Positions 46,293-52,500 of a stretch of DNA of 52,500 bases are shown here, piece after piece. Source of the stretch: Chrysomallon squamiferum (lineage: Eukaryota > Mollusca > Gastropoda > Neomphalida > Peltospiridae); NCBI GenBank assembly GCA_012295275.1, contig CM022665.1:30315457-30367956 (forward strand), written 5' to 3'. Each line of letters opens with the position of its first letter. Position 1 is the stretch's first letter. The notes beneath the pieces are model-generated. The model saw nothing but the letters and a program-made list of their open reading frames with translations. It had not been told where the DNA came from and ran no database searches. Position numbers and translations under genes: made by a program.

Positions 46293-47256
46293 ATATAAGC
46301 TGTGTTTGTTAAAAGTGCAGAAGATGTGTTTGTCAGACATATATAAGTTGTGTTTGACGTGTATAAGTTGTGTCTCACGTATATAAGTTGTATTTGTCAG
46401 ACGTATATAAGCTTTATTTGTCAGACGTACATAAGCTGTTTGTCTGAGGTATGTAAGTTGTATTGACGTATATAAGTTGAGTTTGTCTGACGTAAATAAA
46501 TTGTGTTTGTCTGACGTATATAAGTTGTATTTGTCTGACGTGTGTAAGTTGTGTTTATCTGACGTTTATAAGTTGTATTTGTCTGACGTGTATAAGTTGT
46601 GTTTATCTGACGTTTATAAGTTGTATTTGTCTGACGTGTATAAGTTGTGTTTATCAGACGTACATAAGTTGTGTTTGTCAGACGTATAAGCTGTCAGACG
46701 TATATAAGTTGTGTTTGTCTGACGTACATAAGCTGTGTTTGACGTATATAGGTTGTGTTTGTCTGACGTATATAAGTTGTGTTTGTCTGACGTATATAAG
46801 CTGTGTTTGTCAGACGTATATAAGCTGTGTTTGTCTGACGTATATAAGCTGTGTTTGTCAGACGTATATTAGCTGTGTTTGACGTATATAAGCTGTGTTT
46901 GACGTATATAAGCTGTTTGTCTGACGTATATAAGCTGTGTTTGTCAGACGTACATAAGCTGTTTGTCAGACGTATATAGGTTGTGTTTGTCTGACTTATA
47001 TAAGTTGTATTTGACGTATATAAGCTGTGTTTGTCTGACGTATATAAGCTGTGTTTGTCAGACGTATGTAAGCTGTGTTTGTCAGACGTATATAAGCTGT
47101 GTTTGTCAGACGTATATAAGCTGTATTTGTCAGACGTACATAAGCTGTGTTTGTCAGACGTATATAAGTTGTATTTGTCAGACGTATATAAGCTGTGTTT
47201 GTCAGACGTACATAAGCTGTGTTTGTCAGACGTGTATTTGCTGTGTTTGTCAAACA
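46293..47256. repeat. 24-bp minisatellite, about 40 copies, with TGACGT and TATATAAG in each unit
   Basis: The unit reads GACGTATATAAG followed by CTGTGTTTGTCA. The 24-base period is a multiple of three, so both strands stay open and yield an 8-residue periodic frame (202 codons on the minus strand, 47302-46694), almost certainly not a protein. Some units lack four bases (TTTGACG instead of TTTGTCTGACG), which resets the frame. Left copies mostly carry AAGTTGT and GTCTGAC, right copies AAGCTGT and GTCAGAC. The variable base is the centre of the palindrome GTCWGAC. A 48-base dimeric higher-order repeat occurs at 46537-46632. Confidence 0.97.
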
Positions 47257-47456
47257 GTTTTGGCCCAAAATGCGAGTTATAGTATTCTCTTATTTTAACC
47301 ACGAGAACAGCTGCTTAATGAAATGGACCTTAAATATAAAAAGTCACAAACAAGCAAAACAATCCAAAGACCCATTACTTTCATTTTTAAAACAGCATAT
47401 ATGACAGACAAAACTACTGGCAACCTGTAAATAATCTTGAAGCTTTTATTTTTTCT

Positions 47457-47462
<6 letters not shown>
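47257..47462. other. Unique AT-rich DNA
   Basis: Flank of the minisatellite; no feature recognised. Confidence 0.55.

Positions 47463-47485
<23 letters not shown>
47463..47485. repeat. T-homopolymer
   Basis: A run of about 23 T after CTTCTT. Confidence 0.95.
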
Positions 47486-47495
<10 letters not shown>

Positions 47496-47597
47496 ATACA
47501 TATTTGTCTGCCATTTTATATTATATATTATATTACTGTAAATATGGATCCATCTCCAAACCACTTTACTCGACAATAAATTATTCGTATCACTTAC

Positions 47598-47720
47598 CAT
47601 CTCGAAGTTAGATGATCCACTCCTGCAGGCATAATAAGCGATTCGTCTGATAAATTTCTTCATGTAAGGTGACACTGCCATGCATTCGCGTGTGCTATTA
47701 AATAAAGATACATTGCTCGA
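47598..47720 (-). CDS. Candidate internal coding exon, unknown protein
   Basis: On the minus strand this 123-base (41-codon) stretch ends ATG/GTAAGTG, a perfect splice donor with GT at 47597-47596. A possible acceptor CAG lies at 47723-47721, though its pyrimidine tract is weak; an alternative AG is 10 bases upstream. With this acceptor the exon is phase 0 at both ends. The peptide has two Asn-X-Ser/Thr sequons, Cys-Met-Ala, a Lys-Lys/Arg-Arg basic helix-like segment and a second Cys in Tyr-Tyr-Ala-Cys-Arg, 19 residues after the first. It looks like part of a secreted or extracellular domain but no family is recognised. A stop codon precedes the frame at 47741-47739, so the exon cannot extend further. 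No partner exon is identified in the window, and chance is a real possibility. Confidence 0.25.
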
Positions 47721-48585
47721 CTGGTTAGGTCTGGTCAATCACATTTTGTGGTCTAAGTAATAACATATTTATCCCTGAAGCCAGTTGTTGTCGTGCCACG
47801 TGGATAATAAGATTTGTCAAAAGCTAATAAAAATGAATCAGTGCTCCTGTCTCTAACACTTAAACAAACATACAGCCTACGATTTATTTATTTATTTATT
47901 TTATTTATGTTTTAATTTCGTTAAACTATATATTAACTTATTTTTTATTGGAAAAGATTTTTTTTTTAATTTTTAATTTTAATTTTAATTTTTTTATAAA
48001 TACACCGAATGTTTCAATGAATGGAAGAATATTGTAGTGGAGGTCTTTTTTTATTTATTTATTTATTGTTTGTTTGTTTGAAAGAAAGAAAGAACAGAGT
48101 TGACACTATACTCTAACCCTTCAAAAACCCCACACAAAAAAAAAAAGAAAAAGAAAGATAGAAAAAGACATACTACTACTACCAATAATAATTACTTTCA
48201 AAGAAACTTAGTAATATTTGTATGTTTTTACATGTAGAAGTAAATGAAAGCCACTAAATTTTTAAAGATCAGATCTGTGAATTTGAACTTCACTACATTT
48301 GGCCTATTGATTAAATCTCTATCACCTGTTGCGTTAATCACAGACATATAACAAGATTCTAACATAAAATTCAATGTTTTAATGTGTTCTTAGTTATAGT
48401 TATTTATGTGTTTCTGAATCAAACAAAGTTTATATCGTTGTCGTTACTGATTTCTTTTTATCGTGTATTAGATAGTTTTCTTGAGCAGAAGAAAAAAAAA
48501 ACGATGCTAATATGTTGGTGGTCAGTTGTTTATTTCTTTTTTTTCTTTTTTCAGTTTTTCGATTGTTTATTTTTTTTTTAAATAT
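47721..48585. other. AT-rich DNA with TTTA and T-rich tracts
   Basis: TTTA runs lie at 47883-47905 and 48051-48065, followed by TTTG and GAAA units. No gene is recognised; the frame at 48384-48581 ends in poly-Phe. Confidence 0.6.
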
Positions 48586-48680
48586 ATTTCTTCTTCTTCT
48601 ACTTCTTCCTTATTATTATTATCATCACCATCCATCATCATCATCATCATCATCATTCATTATTATTTATTATTTGTTTA
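48586..48680. repeat. (CTT)n, (TTA)n, (ATC)n compound microsatellite
   Basis: Three trinucleotide tracts in series, each imperfect. Confidence 0.9.
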
Positions 48681-49356
48681 ATGACGGCAACTCTTGCATG
48701 AATATGCATACAAGTCAAAAGCAAACGTTCATTATATTTGTTCTACTGGGTTAAATTTGAAACAAAATACTTCTATGTCAAACTGCCTGTTTGTCTGAAA
48801 GTGATCACTGCAGTGCTTGCTAATCAGTAAATTTAATACAAAAGTGTCCAAATCGTACTCAGCGTGTTTAAAAACAGAGCTAAATAAATGTTTGATGATG
48901 TCGAAGGTTCACTTTTTGAAATGTTTTATGTGTGACCTGTCAACATTCTATCGAATTCTCTGGAGCCGATATCGATTCTAAAGTCTTGAATGGAAAGGGC
49001 ATGTCAGCTAACATTCAATAAACGCAATCAGTGAGTGTTATACACAGTTTCAACACCATACCTTCATTGTTTAACAAAATTTTAAATAGACACACCCAAA
49101 CGCATTATACTGTATTATATTAAGGCCATATATAATTAAGTAAACACCCAATATACAAACACCTATTATGCTTAACTGGTATTTTGCATATTGCTTTATT
49201 CTTATGATTCTAACCTATTAAAACAAACTTTCACGCAGAACTCTGAGATATATATATACTCTTTAATCTATTATTTTTGTCAGTGAGAGAAATCTATAAC
49301 AAAAGAAACAAACGATCAAAAAAAAATAAATAAAATAAACAATAATCAACCAAAAA
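48681..49356. other. Unique AT-rich DNA
   Basis: No gene recognised. A slightly GC-richer patch at 48780-49030 has no identifiable motif cluster. Confidence 0.55.
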
Positions 49357-49391
49357 AAAACAAAAAAAAAAAAAAAAAAAAAAAAAAAAAC
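49357..49391. repeat. A-rich homopolymer tract
   Basis: About 35 A with a C interruption at its left edge, preceded by A-rich sequence from 49310. Confidence 0.93.
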
Positions 49392-49484
49392 ATGCTTTAC
49401 TCGGTATCACTCGTTACTCAGAATATCTTGACAAACAAAATTAATTTTGTATGTTATACGTTAACCTTTTTGTTTTCATAACTT

Positions 49485-49600
49485 TCTACGCTCGGAAGTA
49501 AGCAGAAACCATAAATATACGATTTGCATTGTTTACCTTCATTATCTTTGACCCGGAAGTATTCATTATTCAAAAATTTCCGCCATCTTAATTCATGTGA
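49485..49600. promoter_or_regulatory. POU octamer / ETS / YY1 motif cluster
   Basis: Within about 100 bases lie CGGAAGT (49493-49499), the POU octamer ATTTGCAT (49522-49529), CCGGAAGT (49553-49560, exact ETS core) and CCGCCATCTT (49580-49589, AAGATGGCGG on the minus strand, exact YY1 core). ETS and YY1 sites of this kind cluster at TATA-less promoters in animals. The region is also open on the minus strand for 66 codons (49654-49454), without a recognised domain. It could be a promoter, an enhancer or coincidence. Confidence 0.3.
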
Positions 49601-51385
49601 TTTTGAAAGAGTTCCTTGCAAAATCGTTTCTGAAAAATATTCAAACTGAATCAAATAGTTTAAAATGGAGAATTAACATTCTTAAGAGAGCTTCTATATA
49701 AATCCGCTACGCAGGAAAAGATGAGTTCTTTTTACATTTCAAAAGAATATTAAGAGTTAAGATCTTGAACTTAAAGGCACGACTAAATATAAATGGAAAA
49801 GCTCTTGTGTTCGGGTTGTTACAAAGAAATGAGTTCCTCTACAGGCCTGAGAAATCTATTCAAAGGCAGTTTTCATCGTGATCTACAAATTCGATAATAA
49901 TCACTTTCATACAAGTCGCAATCATCCGAGATAGAGGGACTACTGCTTTCTTACGTCACTGATACAACTCGTCGCTTTATCGATTGATTTAGCCTTAAGC
50001 ATATTTCACTATATGGCATTGTGTGATGTTTTCTTTTAATGTTTTTTTTTTTTTTTTTTCTTTTTTTTTTAAAAGTGTTGTTTGTTTTACACAAAAAAGG
50101 AGACTGTTGACGCACAAAAATAGCATCGATCTCTCTGCAGAACTTTTTTCTTATTATTAATTTATCTTTCGTTTTTTTTTTTTTCGTTTTTATCTTTAAT
50201 ATGTTTTCCCCTCGTTCACGTTTTGTGAGCCTTTATAAATTTGTAAGCGCATGCTCGACTCTTATAATAAAATAGATTAACTAGCAAAACTGCAGTTGTA
50301 ATCATTTGGTCAGGAAACGCGTAGAATTAAACCTGATACATTCAGTTATCGTCTGGAAATCTTTTTCTTTTCTTTTTGTTCACCGTTTGACAAAACCTAA
50401 TTTTCTTCAGGAATATTTCTGCAGAGAAAAATGAAAATGTGAAGATTTTTTTTCTATATTTTTTTCTTTTTTCTTTTTTTAATGTTGTTTGAAACGAAAA
50501 TTTCTTTCCTGTTCATAAGAAATTACTGACCTTTTTTGTTATCTTGACAAATCTTTGTCGATATATTCTTGATAGCTGGAAAGTAAACTGATCAGCGCTT
50601 TAGTTTAAAGAGAGGGGTGTGGAAAAAAGTTAATCTGTGTAAAATTAAATAAAATTTTACATATCGTAGTTGTTAAAAAAAAAAAAAAAAAAAAAATGGA
50701 GGAAGATTTTCCAGTTTAGAATTAATTGTTCATAATTTAAACATTTTTGACATGAAATAGTTTGTCGGTATATCTAAATTAGCAATGATCAAGTCTATAA
50801 ACTATTAGTTAGAGAAATTGACAGCAATCGTTGTTATGTCAACCTAAAAGAAACGTGACATCCAAATTTCAACATTCCGAATAAGAAAAGAATACTTTGT
50901 AATGTAAAATGTAAAAGTAAATTTAGATTTCTCTGGTTTTAATTAAATAAATAAATAAAAATATTGTTCTGTTTATTAATTAAAGTAATGTAAATAATTC
51001 ATAACTCGGAGGTATGTTCATTGAAGCATGGATGCATTTAACTTATTAGAGTTTTCAAAATGAAATGAGTTTTGCTACAATGAAAGAAAAAACCACAAAA
51101 AAACCCGATACCAGATGAACATAAATAGGAGGTCTGCTTGCACCACCCATGGATGCTCATATTACTAATAAAATAGTTGGTACCACATTCATCAGCAGCA
51201 GATAGCCACGGACAAAGCAACCTCTCTCCACGTGGCAGCTGCAGTGGGTTTTATTATGAAATATAATTTTTCCTGTCTTTGTTAGAAAGAGATTCACAGC
51301 CTCGTAGTTACACAGTGGTAAACAGCAGAGAAGATAACTGATGCTGACTGAACTGTAGGACAGGCAAATAACTCGATGCTTTATA
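49601..51385. other. AT-rich unique DNA with poly(T/A) tracts
   Basis: T runs lie at about 50042-50060 and 50174-50184, and an A23 run at 50674-50696. TTTCTT-rich stretches occur at 50360-50490. The minus frame ending near 51220 is unremarkable. No gene is recognised. Confidence 0.55.
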
Positions 51386-51640
51386 TACATGTATGTATGT
51401 ATGCATGTGTGTATGTGTACATACATACACATACATACATACACATACATACATACATACATATATACATACACATACATATATACATACATACATACAT
51501 ATATACATACACATACATACATACATACACATACATATATACATACATACACACACATATATACTTACATACATACACACACACACACTCATACATACAT
51601 ACATATACATATACAATACAGATATATATATATATATATT
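51386..51640. repeat. (CATA)n array with local strand switch
   Basis: A GTAT-type run (51389-51404) changes to CATA-type units from about 51420, so the array contains an inverted junction. CATA, CACA and TATA units continue to about 51615, then (TA)n to 51640. All frames here are Tyr-Ile-His-Thr or Met-Tyr-Val-Cys artefacts. Confidence 0.95.
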
Positions 51641-51689
51641 ATATCCTTCCCTGTAACCCAGTATCCTAGAAACAATGGAACTATGTGAA

Positions 51690-52050
51690 GAGATAGATAA
51701 CTCGTGAAAATTGTGTTCGAGTCGACGATGCTATGGCTGTGGCACAAACAATGATGGCGCATCCGACCCAGCCTGCTATGTAGAGACCATTAATTTTTTA
51801 TTGTCTAACATTTCCATCAAACTGCATTATGACTAGCGGCCAGCGCAGATCGATGGCGAAGTTTATTAACTCTTCCCTCCCGACGCGACGCTGTGCATAT
51901 TTGATGCCGCCGTGCCGAACATCGTCTCCTGGCGTGCACGGAAACTCGTTCTTCTAATTGATGGTGGCATTTTAAGTGGTAGTCGTGGTATGTTTGTTGT
52001 GCATGGAGATTAATCAAGTGACCCGAAACATGTGAAAAAAAATAGCCTTA
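51690..52050. promoter_or_regulatory. CpG-dense island, candidate conserved regulatory element
   Basis: Between 51835 and 51955 about 14 CpG dinucleotides occur in roughly 120 bases, the densest cluster noticed in the window. Flanking the core are homeodomain and Sox-like words: CCATTAATTTTTTATTGTC near 51788, CTAATTGATGG near 51955 and GGAGATTAATC near 52005. Both strands stay open for 42 codons (+, from ATG at 51828) and 66 codons (-, 52017-51817), which follows from the composition; no protein is recognised. It could be a CpG-rich promoter, a conserved non-coding element, or the 3' part of a retrocopy, because A37 follows. Confidence 0.3.
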
Positions 52051-52051
52051 G

Positions 52052-52088
<37 letters not shown>
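52052..52088. repeat. A37 homopolymer
   Basis: An uninterrupted run of 37 A, the longest in the window. It could be a retroposon tail of the GC-richer sequence to its left, or a slippage tract. Confidence 0.95.
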
Positions 52089-52090
<2 letters not shown>

Positions 52091-52500
52091 CTTTCAATCT
52101 AGATATTCTTCTGGAAATATATTCACTAGTTTAATTTCATTACAAAAGAAAAAAAAACAAACAAAAAAAAACACCTATCTTTGACTTTGATGTAGTTAGA
52201 ATTTAATTTGCTTGGCTAATCTTTTATTTATTATTTTATTTTACTTTTATCTATTTCTCTCTTTTCGTTAATTTTTTACATATACATGTATGTATGTATG
52301 TATGTATGTATGTAAGACTCGTTTCATTATCTAACAATTTTCACATTAAATTATAAAATACAGTTAATATAACGCTATTCCATTTTGCTTTCATCGACAT
52401 GTGTATTCGTAAACATTTCTGTTATGGTGTGCTCAAATATGTGACTGAATATATTTTCATTTAAATAAATTATTCATATTTTATTATAAATTGGTTATAT
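52089..52500. other. AT-rich DNA with (ATGT)n
   Basis: An (ATGT)n tract of about seven units lies at 52285-52313. No gene is seen to the end of the window. Confidence 0.65.

Noticed and set aside
46694-47302. A 202-codon minus-strand frame with an 8-residue repeat
   Set aside because: It is the translation of the 24-bp minisatellite. The opposite strand and other frames are equally open, and there is no promoter, signal or non-repeat domain.
51308-51688. Several overlapping frames of 70-130 codons on both strands
   Set aside because: All are translations of the (CATA)n array; four or more frames are open at once.
1-52500. Endogenous viral or LINE/Penelope coding remnants
   Set aside because: No frame shows reverse transcriptase, endonuclease, integrase, capsid or envelope-type motifs.

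Overview
This window looks like non-genic DNA (intergenic or long-intron) from a metazoan nuclear genome. It is strongly A+T rich by eye. It is crowded with (TTA)n, (TTTA)n, (CT/GA)n, (CA/GT)n, (CATA)n and poly(A/T) tracts, and has degraded tRNA-like SINE heads and one probable fossil hAT-like element. No bacterial gene structure, operon, rRNA, intact tRNA or CRISPR array is visible. The mix of microsatellites and tRNA-derived SINE remnants fits a lophotrochozoan, and most resembles a coleoid cephalopod such as an octopus. That assignment is an inference from sequence texture, not from a recognised gene.

Layout. 1-12.3 kb: AT-rich DNA with microsatellites, broken by more complex, GC-richer islands near 4.0-4.3 kb and 5.4-5.6 kb. 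12.35-13.55 kb: the best gene candidate, on the + strand. It has a GC-richer promoter-like stretch with CCAAT, CRE-like and YY1-like sites, a consensus splice donor at 12746, a strong acceptor ending at 12890, a 91-codon ORF with an apparent signal peptide (12968-13243), and AATAAA at 13528. 13.6-22.6 kb: AT-rich DNA with candidate SINE remnants and a near-canonical RFX X-box at 18444. 22.6-28.5 kb: ancient diverged tandem repeats (28, about 60 and about 144 bp units) and an hAT-like remnant at 26.3-26.6 kb. 28.5-34.2 kb: long microsatellites, a 0.7 kb tetranucleotide-phased array (32.5-33.25 kb) and a 43 bp tandem repeat (33.96-34.17 kb). 34.5-42.4 kb: a complex island, a diverged 23 bp array (36.6-37.07 kb), a SINE head with canonical A/B-box spacing (37.44 kb) and very long (TTA)n and (AC)n tracts. 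42.7-46.3 kb: (CATA)n, (AT)n and (GTAT)n tracts, including a 47 bp higher-order repeat. 46.3-47.26 kb: a striking 24 bp minisatellite of about forty copies. 47.6-52.5 kb: a possible minus-strand exon with a perfect donor, a POU/ETS/YY1 motif cluster at 49.5 kb, and a CpG-dense island at 51.8-51.96 kb followed by A37.

Most open reading frames over 60 codons here are translations of simple repeats (poly-Leu, -Ile, -Asn, -Ser or Tyr-Ile-His-Thr) and are not listed as genes. Only two coding candidates are offered, both tentative. No multi-gene system could be supported. The observations most worth testing are the small secreted-protein gene model, the 24 bp minisatellite, and the islands with promoter- or enhancer-type motifs.
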